From positions 38,352,511-38,416,510 of the forward strand of contig NC_067285.1 in assembly GCF_020740795.1 (NCBI RefSeq): DNA of 64,000 nt, written 5' to 3'. The stretch comes from Apus apus (taxonomy: Eukaryota; Chordata; Aves; Apodiformes; Apodidae). This document shows positions 24,001-39,000 of the stretch, piece by piece; within the stretch, counting starts at the first letter, position 1; each line of letters starts with the position of its first letter. Below the pieces are notes generated by a model. It did not search any database. It was not told the origin of the DNA and was given only the letters and a program-made list of their open reading frames with translations. The position numbers were made by a program, and so were the translations under genes.

Positions 24001-27000
24001 AATCTGTCCACGCCACCAAGTAACCAAGAAAATTCCTTTAATACTTGAAAGCACTTATTCATTTCTATTTCTCTTTGGGGATTTCTGTTTATCTTTTCTT
24101 GTTTACTCTCCTGACACATTGCAAACCATAGACTACAATGTGGTTTAACAACAACAAATCATCCTGTTATGTAATTACAAGATGTTTTTTTAAGCACTTC
24201 CTTTGAGAGAGACACTCGCAGATAGAAAGGAAGAGGAGACTTACAGCTAACCGTATTGCAGTACAGAACGTCCAAACCCTGCCTCTCACAGGACAGCACC
24301 ACTTGCTCCTCTTGCTACTGTTTCAGGAGGCACGTACTGACATGGTGTTTAAACAGGTCATTTTGTGAGACCTTTTTACATGCCAGTTTTCTAACATTCA
24401 GGACCCAGCATGGCAACTTCAAATGGTTCACACTCCTGTGTGATCAGAAATCTTGTCAGAACTTCCTGAATGTTAGCTACTTTGTCAAGTTCCCAAATAC
24501 CACAGAATACTTGCACGTCTATGTATTTCAACATTTCTTCATGCATAGCTTTGCCGTAGGGCATCATGGTTCGAGTACCAGATCTACCTCCTGTCTCTCG
24601 CAGAGACAGGTGGCATTTTGGGATTCAGTTGGAAAGCAGCCCCAAACTCACCCACCATGTGCATAATTCCCTTGAACCAGAGAGAAATCATCTACAGTCA
24701 GACTCACCACACACCCAAACCCTATTTAAATGCCTATTGATCGCTATCTCTACTTCAGCAGACCTTTCCTACCAAATATGGGAAAAAAAACCCCCAAAAC
24801 CCAAGATGTGTGTTTGTAAGATAATAATACCTTTCCACCCATGCCATCCATCTTCTTCCATCTTCCCTCCACCAATAGCAAATGACCTGATCACTGCTTC
24901 AGCCACAATTTGTTTCACTCTATCCTTACTGCTATCATATTTTTTCATACCCTTAAAATTTATTACAGGACTTGCTGCATGATGTAATTAAAAGCGATTA
25001 TAATTAGCTCTGTTCTATTTCTTCTCACACTTGACCATGAGTAATCAACTAAAGATGCCAAAACTCAAAACACAAGGGAAGTTATTTGTGATGCAAAGAC
25101 ATTTAAAAAGATGCTTCCTGCCTGAGCTGACACCCCGTTGTCACATTTGTAGAACTGTCAGTGGACCACTGTAAAATGTTACATGCCACAAATGTCACTG
25201 GCTGAAGTAGCTCAGCTTCAGAGAATAGGTTTTATTTTTCTGAAGCCAAGGAACTTGACCACTGCTACTTCCAGACCTGCTGTGCATTATTAAAAGGTCA
25301 CCAGAAACAAGACCTGTAAAATGGCCTCTGCAGTTCTTTTTAACAGGATGTTTCTCATTCTTGTATTGAAAAGCAGTGAAGTTGAACTCAGTTTAGGAAG
25401 CATTATCTCCAAGTCTGAGCTGACACCCAGTGAAATAGGTGGGAGAATTAATTTATCCTGAAATCACTTGAAATTCTTTGCTAACTCAGACAAGTACCGG
25501 GTTGAAAACTCTGCCAACCAAAAAGTTTAAGATTACTCCCTCTTACTTCAGTTTGAGTAGCAAGACATTTTCAGTGGTGATTGAGCAGCTTCCTGGAAGA
25601 TCCTCCCTCTTCTGTCAACCTGCCAGACTCTCAGTTTGTTGACCCCGAGAACGCAGCACAAAGCTAATCTGTTTACCAAAGCACTTTCCCTAGTGTAGGA
25701 TGGAGTAAGGTGCGTCTGAAAGAGAATAAGAATAGGCAGTTAGGCAACGAGGGAGTGCTACTGCAGGCATGAATGGTTTATCTTCTGCTTGATCTCTTCT
25801 GCTAAAGGAAAACAAGAATGGATGTAATAAATCTACATAAATACATGAAAGAAACAAACAACTGTCACCAGTCTGGGGTGATTTGGGAAATGAAGATAAC
25901 TCTGCTGTTAACTGGCTGCTCTGACACAGTGAAAAATTCACATTAAAAAAGTAGTCATCACAAAGAGGCATTAAGAGGCATCTAACTAAACAACAAGATG
26001 GCATAAAGTAAGAAAAAAATTTCAATTTTTTTTTTTAATCTCCCATAAAAAATTTTGTGGCAATATTTCCTGAAATATTTTTTTTCTGGAGCTCTCCAGG
26101 CTCCTTTGTATGGGAAGAAGAAATGTCTCTAAGATACATGGGATCAAAAAAAACCTGCCAGCTGCAGAGATTCCTACAAGAACTTTTGCCAGTATTTTAA
26201 CTAGGATATCTGCTCCTTCCTGTCTACAGGGCTTTCATGCTAGCTTACCCTCTTTTCCTCTGCTGTCAAGGTTCTTAACTACCTCCATTTTGCTCCCTAG
26301 CACATGGTGTTTCTGAGACTGTTCTCCAATCCAGATCTCTGCTGCTCCCCAGATCTCTACCAAGGCCACAAGTACTTCTATCCCTTACCTATATACGTTA
26401 CTGAATCTCTTTGATGAGTTACGCAATGTTTATTCATCATTTGATCTTCTCTGATTGTATCATAGCAACAGACAACAGTTTATGGAGGATACTGTGTGAA
26501 CACTCTCCAGAAGAACACGTCTATGAGTCCTGCTGGTTTCTTGGGTAATGTTATGCTCTTCGGAACAATAACACTAGTCAACAAGTTATCTCAGCTTTAT
26601 GCTAAAATTAGAGCAGTTGGACATTATTTATTTCAAGTCCACTGGTTTTACTGAATACCAGGAAGCTGTGAGAATGTATCACAGGCACTGCAACCCATAG
26701 AACTTCATCTATAACCATCATGCAATACACTTTGCCAATCTGAGCCATTGGAACAGAAAACACTACATGGCAATCACACAAAGTAAAATCTCAGTGCATC
26801 ACCACGTTCTTTTGTCTAAATACATTTGTACAAGGGAGACCTAAAGCTTTTAGATTTGGGTTCAGAAGAGCTTCTCCGAGTCATAAATACAACCATGTTC
26901 AAACAAGGACCCCCTAAGTACTACAGGAAAACAAACAATCTTTTCTGTCCCTAGATAATTTGATTAAAACTACACCACCACCTAGATTGAGCTTTCATAG

Positions 27001-28620
27001 CTGCTGCTTGAGCTTTAGCCTGTCTCCCAGAACAGGCTGCATTCTAGCAGCAAGCAGAACAATTAAGACTTTTCTTGCCAAATCAGTCAGGCAGGTATAG
27101 TGCTCAAGTAATCTTTAGCATACACATTTATGTTGTGACCAAGCATTCCTGGAAGTGTTACGACAGCCTGCCTTTGGCACTTTCGGAGAAGTGCCTAAAT
27201 TACAAACGTATCCAGATTTTGCAGTTTTCTAACCTTTGCTGGTGAAGTCCCATCAACTGCCAAGCAGTGTATTCCCTCGCCCTGGGCAACTGAACCATCT
27301 TGCTGGAAATCCTTGCAAGAGTCCCTGCTTACAGTAGTCTCAGTCTCTCTCCTGCAGGTTCTAAGAGAGATCGTGAACTTGGGCTTCAAAATCCAGTTCC
27401 TTCTCTCTTATTCTGTAAGGACATGCTTACACCTGGCCTCTCTTTACTGACTTCTCCTCTGCCTACCATGGGCAGGCATGATCTAGAAGAAAAAACCCAT
27501 TGTTCTTTTCAGGGTTTAACCTTTTCCTGTGTGCCTTCATTTGGCCAGATCTGGACATTGCACCCAGTACTGCAGAAACACATTCTCATCCATTGTGTCT
27601 TGACTCCAATGGTACATTGTTCTGCTTGTCTGTCCTGCTCTTCTGATCTTAAACTCCGTCCTAAGAATACACCACTGACTCATCTTGACAGGTTGTGCCT
27701 GTTTAATTACTCCTCACACCATGACAGCAACATGCATTATAGCACAAGAGGAGGAAACTGAACAATTAAAAAGAAATTATATGCAGCATCCAATACAGCC
27801 TCTTGTCAGTAAACAGCAAATCCCTCCCCACTCCATTACTTTCCCAGTTAATACACTGATGGTGACTTAATGGAGCAAAAAGGAAAACAGATTTTCAACC
27901 TAGAAGAATAAGTTCCCCTCCAAAGAGCACTTTCAAGCTTCTACCATCACTGTGCACACCAACTCTGAGTTCTGCATGCAGGACTGGAAATCAGATCAGA
28001 AACTCACTCAGCCTGGGATGTGAGAAAGCACGTGGCATTCTGCTCTGCCATCCTGTCAGTAACACAGATAAGATTATCTCTGCAGCATAGGAGACAGAAA
28101 AGAAATGAACAAGTTGTTCATTCATTCTTGTAGTGGCTTTTCAAGAGTTCATATGGCCTTTCTCAGTGAGTAGGTAACAGTTTATTGCCTTGGTTCACAG
28201 TGTGACACAGCCCAGGGGGCAGCTGCAGTGACCAAAAATGTGTTGTAATAATGTCAGTAGAATGTAATTTATAATATTCTGAAAAATATCCATCAGTAGC
28301 CTCAGCTAATTTTCAACTCTCCTTCTGGTAAGGAGGAATCAACTTTATTAGCAGGAAAGAATTTTATTGCATTCATACATTCTGCCCCATGTTGTCTGAG
28401 CCCACTGAGGACAGAGGTAACCAAACCTACTGTATTTTATATTTTCAGCTGCACAGTCAGTTAAATAAAAAAAATGCAAAAGAAGAACAACCTAAATAAT
28501 CTGAAATGAGAGACCTTTCCCAATTTACACCTCATTAGTAATTTTCTTATGCCCAACAGGAGAAGTGAAGGTTTTATAATAACAGGTTGCACTAGCATAT
28601 TCGATTTCACTTTACTTGAA
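18096..28620. other. Gene-poor interval
   Basis: AT-rich non-coding sequence. It contains a T-rich tract (19643-19678) and a small GC-richer patch at about 22790-22960 that carries a 68-codon plus-strand frame I do not recognise. No repeat family or RNA gene is identified. Confidence 0.5.
19643..19678. repeat. T-rich low-complexity tract
   Basis: Runs of T interrupted by single C bases. Confidence 0.85.
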
Positions 28621-28725
28621 TAGAATCATAGAATGGTTTGGGTCAGAAGGGACCTTAAAGATCACCTACATCCAACCCCCTGCACAGGGAACACCTCCCA
28701 ATAGATCAGGTTGCTCAGCACCCTA
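28621..28725 (-). mobile_element. CR1 LINE 3' fragment
   Basis: AATCATAGAATGGTTTGGG and the GAAGGGACCTTAAAGATCA that follows are the reverse complement of the conserved CR1 3' end. About 100 bp remain, a typical 5'-truncated avian insertion. Confidence 0.85.
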
Positions 28726-29026
28726 AAGGCTCTCACTCACTTCTATACATATTGTCTATATTTCAAACCAAATATAGTGCTCTCAATTAACTTTCAAATT
28801 AGCTGTTAAGATTTTAAAAGAAGAGCCAAAATATACAAAATACCCAGGTATAGATACTTGCTTATCCATTTAATTTTTTCAATACACACTTTCTTGACAG
28901 CATAAGGCTATCCATGAGATTCTTGATTTCTTTGGTTGCCTTCCATATGGATTAGCACGCAATGCAAAAACGATTCTTCTGACCATTTTACAAATAGCTG
29001 GGTAGATTTCTATGTCCACTGCACCA

Positions 29027-29047
29027 TCATGATATTTTATATCATGA
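29027..29047. repeat. 9-bp perfect inverted repeat, TTT loop
   Basis: TCATGATAT and ATATCATGA flank TTT. Confidence 0.75.
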
Positions 29048-29789
29048 AGTAATTTCCCAAAATATATTTTACAACACAAATAATTACAATTTTATTTGTT
29101 GTAAGGTAATGAAGTGCCCTCAAAAGCAATACAGCTTTGAATGTACTGGACCTTAGATTTGGTCACCCACCAAGAAAAATAATCTCTCTAAACAGTACTG
29201 AGGGCAGGAAAGAAAGTAAGGAGACCTCCAAGGCTCAGTCCCCACTTACTCTGCCTCCCCCACACAGCAGTGCAGTGGGGAAGGGGGTAGGAACCTGGTA
29301 CTAGGGTCAGGGTCAAAATGTACTTTTTGAGAACAGTATAATCTTAAGTCAGGAACACACCATTCCCCTTCCATCTTTCTTACTAAGATCTCATGCCATC
29401 AGCATACAAAAGGGGAAGGAAAGGTACGGCGTGTTCAGATACATTAACTCCATTTTATGGGAGAAGCCGTTGAGTCTCAGACCATGTAAATTAATATCCG
29501 ACTGTTATGGAAGAGCAAGGACCAGAAACAGGTTCACTGACACATTCTGGAAATAAACACGGCTGTTCCATCTCCGTTATCAGATGTACCTGATCTGAGT
29601 CTCAGCAGGGTCTGCTTTTCTAAGCAAGCAACATCATGTCTTGGGACGACAGAGCTCTCATGACCTTTATTGTTATTACTGTTATCAAGGATATCACCAA
29701 ATAGTGTTCCTTGGAAGCTCAATTTGGGTTTGATTTTCTACTGGAGCAAGGATTCAGTTTTTCCTTTTAATCATTCATGTGTTCCTGTG

Positions 29790-29876
29790 TGATGTGCTCT
29801 AGGTGACCCTGCTCTGGCAGGGGGGTTGGACTAGATGATCTTTCGAGGTCCCTTCCAACCCCTAGGATTCTGTGAT
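29790..29876 (+). mobile_element. CR1 LINE 3' fragment
   Basis: GGTTGGACTAGATGATC, GAGGTCCCTTCCAACCCC and ATTCTGTGATT are the sense CR1 3' end. It is opposite in orientation to the fragment 1.1 kb to the left. Confidence 0.85.
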
Positions 29877-30124
29877 TATGTTGTAGGGATCAGCCCTGTT
29901 AAGATGCTTCATGTTATGACTTCTTACACAGAAAAAGATGCTGACTCACTGGAAGAAGACAAAAGATGAATGTGAAAACACTGCTGTTAGTACTACTAGC
30001 TAAGCCTGCACCACAGCCGTCTACAGATATGGAACCCTGAGCACTGGGAACACTTGTTTTTAATGTTCATAACCCCTTGCTTTCCACCTAATGGTTCTCC
30101 TGAACACATTTAGTCCTTCAAACT

Positions 30125-30175
30125 AATAGATACATAAATTAATAAACTAATAAATAAATAAATACATAAATACAC
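30125..30175. repeat. (TAAA)n / TACA microsatellite
   Basis: Imperfect TAAA/TACATAAA tandem units. Confidence 0.85.
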
Positions 30176-32288
30176 AGAGACAAGGTTAATTTTCTTCTCC
30201 ACTGCAAAAAGGTAAAGACTCGAAGGACAGAAATGCAGTTCCAGTGTTCAGGATATGCTACCTGCATTGTCCCTTCCAGTAGAAGACTTGACTCTAAACT
30301 CCCAAAGCAACTCTAGAGGTGCATTTTCTAAGCAAGTGATTTCTAAGCAATTGTGTATCTCCTCAAAATCTTTTAGAAAAACAGTTTTCTACACTGTGAG
30401 AATAAACAGCAACTATGTACCAAAGCTTCTGCATGTTTAAATAAGACCCACCAGGAAGGCATCACTTCTTGATAAACCACACTCCATTAGAAATCTCTGT
30501 TCAAGGATCTACCATCTGCTTGGCGAGGTCACCACACGTAGAAGGAAAGTGTATTCCCAGCGTGGCTCTGGGAGTTTAAAACATGTCACCAGAGAGAACA
30601 ATGGTCCAGATAGGCTGACGACAGATATCTCAACTCCCAGTCAATCCCAGTCCCCCGCCCCAGTGGGAGAAAGCTATCCAAACCAAGCACCCAGGGGGCT
30701 GCTCAGCACTGCCCCTCATCTCTTCCCCTGCCCTTCAGCACCACAGCTCAGGTGAGCTGGAGGTCACTACCCAGCCCCCCTGTCACCAGGGAAGCCACTG
30801 CGAGCACAGGGATGGCCCATGGGGCGAGGAACAAAATGGTGGGCAGAGCTAAGATTGCTCGGGTCTCAGGCTCTTGCAGTGCTTCCATGTAAAATCAAAC
30901 GCTATAGGTAACAATGCCAAGATGGTTTGTGTTGTCTTAAACCCTCATTTTCTGTAAGTAACAGATTTTCCCGATTGGTTTTAAGCTGTTTTCCTAGATC
31001 TGCCTTAAGTTATTTCCAACCTAACAGTACTAAAATTTGTTAAAGGTTGAATTGGATGTAAGAGGCTTTAAATATTTACAGGCTTCATATTTATTACAGG
31101 TCCTAGGCCTCCTATACATACGTGCCAGCATCTCCATTTAATGACAAACGTTATTGACATTCAGACAGAAAGAGTTTATACCTACCCTAGGTTAATAAAT
31201 AAAAAATATCACTTTAAGCTATAGGTTTCTTTCCATTTGAATAATATTTTAGAACTTCATGCAAGGAAGGCAAGATTAATATTGCAAAGTTGGAGAGTTT
31301 ATCTACCAGAGTCACTAAATACCATATTAGAAAGAGGTCACTCTTCAATGCAGTTGGCCATAAATTAAACACCACATTTACCATGAAATTCTAACAGTTT
31401 GGTGAGAACACTCTGCATGATGCTGACATAAATAGACTTAAGCATGTATTTAAACGCTAGTCTGATTCTCAGAAACAGTCAGTTAAGATACGTTCATCAT
31501 GTAAGCAAACTGGAATTTAACTCTGGGCCGAGTTAAAAACAAAAAGCACAACTTGCCATTAGCAATTGAAGTCACTTTCACCACTGTATTTTTATATTCT
31601 TTGTCTACATTTCAGGCGGTAATTTCCTATTAGAAGATACCAGCTACTGACAAGCTTCAGCATAGTGCTTTGTCCTTCCTAAGCCCATCCTGCTGCTCAT
31701 TCCCTGGAGAGCTTTCTCATCCTTCCTATTTGCTGTTGTCGCAGCCAAAGCTCAGCAAGAAAGCGGGAAGATGGGCAGAAGAATGGTCCTGCATGCAGCT
31801 TACACTGCAGAAATACCCACGTTAACCTTCCCAATGTTCCTCATATGCACTTAGGCATAGAAGAGTTGGATTCCCAGCTAAGTTATTTCTATTTATTCTT
31901 TGCCCAAGCACTTACTAATTTAGGAGAATAAGGTCAGCACTGGCAAAGATAGAGGAGTGCCTGTTCTGGGTAGCCACCAGGGCTGCAGACACCTGCCTGG
32001 CAACAATGCCTGTTCGGCATGGCTGGTGTCACGGCCCTTTCCCTACTCGGGATTAGCATGCAATTTGTCTGTGCATAAACTCTTCCTACTCCCTGTCTCC
32101 AGGCCAGTGGCTCTTCCCACCCACGAGGCAGATTGCTGCTGGGATGACTATCTAATGCTAGGCACTCAGAGTTAGCAAGCTGTTGGAATCCCACAACATA
32201 ACTATAATAAGCACAGGGCATGACTAAACCTGAAGTGCTATCTGCTTTTCCAGTGGCATCATGCCATAACCCATATATGAGCAAGAAT

Positions 32289-32305
32289 TAAAAAAAAAAA
32301 AAAAA
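32289..32305. repeat. Poly-A tract
   Basis: About 17 consecutive A on the plus strand. Confidence 0.85.
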
Positions 32306-35300
32306 GTGACCCACATCCTTTCCATTCCTTACCCCTCTACCAGCAACACCTCATCACCCACCCAGCTCCCTCCAGCCAGCAGGAAGATGTGTGTTGGGTG
32401 TCCCCCCTGTTGCAACAGGGAGACAGAAATGCATGGCACAGGAGCAGTGTATCATGATGCACACCCTGGCTGAGAAAGGAGAGGAGCAGGGCAAGGAAAG
32501 CAGATTGACTTTCTCAGCATTATCTTTCATGCACTAACTAAACGTGAGACAACTTGAAATTCCACCACTGGGAGCTAAAGAGAGCTCATTGCTATATACT
32601 TAATACTGCCCTTACGTGAAATTAGCATTTCTGCTTGGCTGAGCAGAATCTTTATCATCCCACTGCCATCCTGAGCATACCATATTGTTCCCACAGCAAC
32701 TTCAAGGCACTCTCTCCTAGTTAGATATGCTGACTTCAGTTGCAAGGTCACAGGAGACACAGTAACAAGAACACGTGTAGCCTAAGTTTCTCATTTGAGA
32801 ATGGAAAAAACAAAACTAGTCAGTAAGTAACACAACAATACCACTCATGCCACTAAGCACTGTTCTCTTGGAGAGGAATAAGCCACTTTTCATCCAACCC
32901 GCCCCCCCAAGAGGGAAAAATTTTTAATGAGGAATGCCAGGACTGTGAGCTGAAAAGGCAGTTAGCTCTTCACTGGATGACAGGAGCAAAACAGCCACAG
33001 GACGTCCTGGACAGCTTTTGCCAAGAAAACAAAGTGCTGGAAGCATCACTGCATCTGAAGCACTCCATATCAGGCAAACAGCTAGCCCCAAATTCCTGCA
33101 GTAAACAGCCCTCTCCTCAGCTTTCACAAAGACTCCTTGGATTCAAGTAATTTGCAAGTAGTTAGCCCAGACTCGTGGCCAAAAAAAGACACAAGAGAGT
33201 CCTTAAACTGATGCATTCTACCAATTACTTTACAACCCAGAGGTTGTAAAGTCAACAATAGTCAGTATCCTAAAATTTTGCAGGAAGTGGTGATGAAACA
33301 TGCATGTACACAGACATAATGCAAAGATACATGCTCTTTTTATGAGAACAGCAACAAAATGAGGGAATCATTCTTTTCTTAAGTCAAACCCAGCTTATTA
33401 AACCTAGAGTTTGAAAGCAGTCCAGTTCTAATATTTTCTTCTGAGAGAACTCAGTGCCTTAAATATCTACAGTCTGTCATCATACTATTTAACTTTTTAT
33501 TCTCCTAAGCAGATAGGCAACTAGCAACGGCCCTATTTTAAATGCATGGTAAAAGGCAGATAAAATGACATAAAGTGTCCTGTTTAAGCTCAACAAAGCC
33601 CAAAGGTCAAGTAACAAAATACACATAATTTGTTTTTGTTTTTATTTCAATAGATTTTGAATTATTGTCTTCCCTTTCACTTTCAGAAATAAAAAGACAG
33701 ACCCTTTAAGCCATCTCAGACTGTGTGTCTGAAAGCAATGGCACTCGAAATCACTAATTGTATTTAAAAAAACCCTTGACCAACACCTTTGTCACAACAC
33801 TAGAGCAAAATACATTTTGAGAATTTTCTGCTAAAAAGCACTTTTGTTCAGGACATGGCTCCAAAGCATCACCTAGAGCCAAAGATAATCATGGTCTTCT
33901 TGCTTTGAACCCTCACTACATGCAATTCCTGATCCTCAGAGTGTTTGCCTCAGCAGATCTGAGGCTCAGACTTTGCAATTCTGCTGCTCCAGGGCAACAA
34001 GGGGAATGAAGTAGGACCGTGCAAGTCTTCACAGAGCACGGAACCATGTTTCTCCAAAATGTGCCTGTTCCGCCATGGGTAGTTACATAAGCTACACATT
34101 CACTTAGCTTTTCTTCTGGACTTAGCACTTCCTCCTTACCTCTGGAAAAGTCTGTATGTAGACTCCCTCCTATGGTGCACAGATACACATGCTCCCTCAT
34201 GTTCTCTAGGATAAATGACCTTCCTAAAAACTTACGACTTTGATTTTCAGGTAAGCATCTTATTTGAAATAAAAATTTACAACTTAGTGAAAGTTCAAAG
34301 GTTTAGACAAAATCTTTATCCACTGCCTTTCAGACTCAGGGTTTGTATCTAGAGTGGGGAGGTTGCTTTCTTGTTTGCTTACCATTCTATAACCTTTATG
34401 AACATGGTTTCCCAAATGCTCATGACTACCCATGCTACTTTAACTTCCCCTTCTTGATCAGGAGACATACATTTCTCATAAAATTATATGTTATTATACA
34501 TCACCACCATGCTTGTAAGCCTTGAATCCCAGGCCCTTACCCCCTAAAAATACTAGTTTTCTAGTGGAATTCTTTAACGGTACAGGTCCCAGCTCTTCAG
34601 TAACCTGTTTTTATGCTGTCCAATCAGAAGACAACAGCACCATCCAGCGGCCCCTTCTTCAGCCGACGCTTTCAAGAGCTATGGATTAATTCTGAAGACC
34701 TCCCCAAGGGGTAGCACCTTCTGAGGCTGAGTATTTCCCATAGATACCAAGGCACTTGAACTCTCTTGGTTTCGATTGATCAGGTTATTTCCCTGAGAAA
34801 GTAGGACTTCATTTCTAGAGGAAAGGAAGCCCAACACCGCAGATAACCACCAAGGATGGTAATTTCTGAAATACTAGGAGTCTCTTGTTTTCAGACAGCA
34901 CTGACATTGCTTTCCACAGATATCCACTGCACGTTTTTCTGTGGCTGAGAGCTTCAAACTATTACTCAATAGAGGTCATTCTAACAAAAAACTGCCTGTA
35001 TCTAAGGGCAGGCAAGCTTCCTCAGCAGTCTCCAAACCAGAGTTCTGGAGAGAACCACATATGAGGTGTTTCATGTTCTTTGAAAAAAATGTAGTCAAAT
35101 GCTTGTGAGCCACTTGCCATCAGTAGTGGGGCTGCATATTAACATGACTAGTTATTAAATAACATGTAAACAAAAAGAACAGCTCAAGTTTCATAGAATC
35201 CAGTGCTGACAAAGGACTGAAGTCCTAAAATGTACTTTCATGACAACTAGAAATTAAGTTAAGAAAAGAGCAAACCAGAAAGCTTCCAACAGCTCTGAGG

Positions 35301-35847
35301 TGTCAGCCAGTCCCTTCATCACTGAAGGCCACTGGTCTGAAACCTGTTGGTGACCAAGGGAGCTTCCACATTGAAAATTCCTCATTGAAGTGACCTTTAG
35401 CTCTTAACCAATCTGCTGGTCCCAGAGTGCTTCAGACCACAGACGATGTCAACCACTCTCATCTCAAGACAGACAGAGAGAAACCCACTAATTTTCAGAT
35501 GACATTTCTAATGTTTGTGATACCAACTGTTTGTTTTTTAGCATGGAACAGCACTATCCCTGGAAATCAGTCTTGTTTGAGCATCCATTGAATTGCTTGG
35601 AAGCTGGGACCAAAAATCTAAGGAGTCTGTATCCAAGCTCTGGTCATTTATCTGCTGTTTGGATCATGAGCATTACAGCACATCTTAGCTGTTAACCAAA
35701 ACTGTGTAGGAGAGGACATTTTAAACAGCAGCATTAAACAGCATTTTAAATAATTACTTTTGGAGCTATTACCCTTTCTACCTCACTACATGGTCTCTGG
35801 AGACCACCTACATTTAAGTAGAACCAGCCTACTTCTGGGACATTTTT

Positions 35848-36005
35848 AGAATCATAGGATCATTTAGGTTGGAAAAGACCTTTAGGATCACCAAGTCCAG
35901 TAGTATATCTAACACTGCCAAGTCCACCACTAAACCACATCCCTAAGTGCCACATCTATATGTCTTTTAGATACCTCCAGGGATGGTGACTCAATTTGTA
36001 CTTGA
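35848..36005 (-). mobile_element. Older CR1 LINE 3' fragment
   Basis: AGAATCATAGGATCATTTAG, then AAAAGACCTTTAGGATCA and GCCAAGTCCACCACTAAACC, are the antisense of an older, more diverged CR1 subfamily than the other copies here. Confidence 0.8.
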
Positions 36006-36009
36006 TCAG

Positions 36010-39000
36010 CAGGCCATCTCCTTCCTCCGAGAGCCAAGTCTCATTTGAGGGCATCCAGTTCTCTCCCTAGTGAACCCACACACTGTTTTTGCAAAATAGT
36101 TATTCCAGCTTACATAGGCTGCTCTACTTTCTATAATTCACCTAGGACAAAGGATTATGTCTCTGATCTTTTCATGGGTGACATAACAACATATTGAAGG
36201 AAGCTCACTACTAAATTCCTCCCAGGTGCCTTTTAATTATAAGGCAACAGTCACAGGGCTAGAGCAATAAAACAAGAGAGGTTAGCTTTAGTTATTTGAG
36301 CCAAAATACAATTTTTTAAAAAAACAACAACCAACAAAACACCAAACCCCAACATAAGCGGCAGTTGCATAAAAAGCAAGAATAAACATTGTACACCTTT
36401 GTTATGGAAAGAACTGGCATGATCTCATCTCAAAAAGGATTTAGGTGCTTAATTGCCCCTGCAATCAATTCAAACATTCAAAATTCCTGAGTCTGTGAGG
36501 GTAAGTGCAGATTTAATAATAAAATGTTCTTTTACCTACAAGAAAGACTGTTTGAAAAGTCAACTGTAATTAAATGCTGACAGGTCTCTAAGCTAAAACC
36601 TTTTGTAACAGTAGCATGGACACAGTGTCCCATTGTTAACTCAACATTTTACGCTCTGCAGGGACCAGTTTTCCTTTTCTTGTGTGGCGTTACTCAGGCA
36701 TGGAACAACCTGAGAGTCTAATCCCCCTTTCCTTTAGGTTCACAGGACCGCAGAGTTTCTTTCCCACATGATATTAACCATGATTGTGGATTTCCACCAT
36801 TACCTTTGATGCATTCCTGCTTTTTCTTTGTACTTCGACAATAAGTGACCTTTCAGTTTTACAGCCGCTTACGCTGGAGGATTTCAAGAGTCTCAGGTAC
36901 TGCCAGCCATACCAGGAGCTGTACAGGTGCCTATGACAAAGAACAGAGATCATTTATCTTGTGCCCAGAGGCCTCTGAAAGGGCCCAGGGCCAAACTGCA
37001 GCCAAAAAACCAAACCAAAACAAAACAAAAAAAGGATTGTTAGTTGCCAGGTGAAACAGTCAGCATCTGCCTGAGCCAGGCTCCAGTTTAAAATTTTTCT
37101 CAATAAGCTGTGCTGGCCCCGGGGCTCTGTTGAAGGTGAATTCCCATCAGGACACCAGACCAGTATATTATCACACATCACCAAGGTTTGAGGTTGTTGT
37201 TTTTTTTTCCTCTGTGGCCAAGACAATCACTGTGGGACTTGACGAAGGCAGTTGGATTGTTATTATATGACACTGGCCTTCTGCTCCTAGTCATCCTTGC
37301 TTATTCGGCAAATGCCACACACGCACCCCCACACCCTGTTCTTAACAAGTAGGAAAAGGAGAAAGCACTGTCAAAGAGATGGATGAAATCGGGTGGTTTG
37401 TGCTGCTGTAATTCCAGGAGTGACCAGGGAGACCAAAGCTTGCCTGGCAAGCTCCAGGGACCTTGTTTTCTTTTCTGCTCTGTGTGTGAAGCCTCACAGC
37501 ATGCAGAGTAGGGATAAAATGGGGGATGTGAGCATTTAACCATTATTGCAGAGTGCCCTCTTTGAACCAAAAAGATCACACACACCACTGTAGCTCACCA
37601 GAGAACAAAAATGCAAAGTGTATGGCAGCACTACCATGGAAACTAGCTGCAAACAGTCTGGCATTCAAAAAATCACAAGATTTGTACCTTGGGTTAGGAC
37701 TGACCAAACAGGAACACACAGATCCAGCCTCACCTCCTTAGCTTGGAGAAACACAGGTCCAGAGCTTCATAATCTATTTACACAACAAGTGAATTAAGAC
37801 ATTGGTAGCCCCAACAGAAGTGCAGGGCAGTGGCAAAGGGCCCAGGGCACAACTGACACCTCCACAGTGGGCGCAGTTGAGAATGATGCAATACGCCGAG
37901 CACTCCCAAGGCTTTTGGCTCAGGGGACCTGGGTAAACAACTTAGCTTGCTTCCCATTTTTCCTTTTTACCTTGGGGTACCTCAAACTCTGTTTGGTAAA
38001 CCCCAAAGCTCTAAACAACACTGGAATGACTCTTTACTTCAGCCATCTCCTGTTGCAATGGCCTGGGGAAAGAGCCATGCTTTTGCTACTATGCTGGCTA
38101 CCTGAATTACCTCCACTCCACAACTAGAAGGTGAAACTGTCTCTACATAAGAGCTTTTTTCTCACCAGAGTGCCGGTAGAGCCAAGGGGGATATTTGATT
38201 CTTGGGCTACCTGTGCATGCATCATTGGTGCTGTTGAGAAGTCAGAGCAGCTTGCTGTCCCAGCAGGAGAGAAGCAGCAGATAAACAGACACACACAATG
38301 ACACCTCTGCTCCTCAGCTACCCGGGACAACATTAATTGGCCAGACTTGTGTACAAAAAACTTTCAGAGTTTTTCTACATAAGAAAACCACAACCCAGAT
38401 CCCATGTACTAAGAGATTACAGGAAAGGCAACCATGACACAGCAAAAACTGAAACCATAATTAGCTGTTGTGATTACCGAGTAGTAACTATGTTGTGTGT
38501 GGTTACAGAGCAATACTCCTGTCTGGAATCACTGACTAAAAACTCTGGCTAGATGCTGCAGGCACATATTTTTCCATCAACATTGCAATACCTAGAAGCT
38601 CCTACTAAAGACCATGCAGAATGTGGCACAATCTGTCAGGGACTTAACATGCACCACAGGCAGGAAGCATTTCTGAAAGCCCAGGCAACTTCACCTCATG
38701 CTCACACACAAGTTATGCTCCTGTGCAAATATAAGCATCACTGAGGAAACAGACCAACAGTTTACATAGAGAGGTGCCAGACAAGCTAGATGACATCCCC
38801 TGATGACAAAGGGGCACAGGATTAAGCCCAAAATCTGTGCTTAAGAGTAAAGAATGGTCTTGGACTGTGCAAGGTTCAGTAGAGTCAGAGAAAGAAATGA
38901 AATTAAGCATGTTAACACAGGCTGCATTTTTCTTGTAAGACAGATAAAGGGAGTGCTAGAGGGCTCTCAGCTGGGAAAAAATACAGTTGGCTTCAAAAAG

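Larger units (their letters stand above)
29880..35840. other. Gene-poor interval
   Basis: AT-rich non-coding sequence with a TAAA-type microsatellite (30125-30175) and a 17-A run (32289-32305). No gene or repeat family is recognised. Confidence 0.5.
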
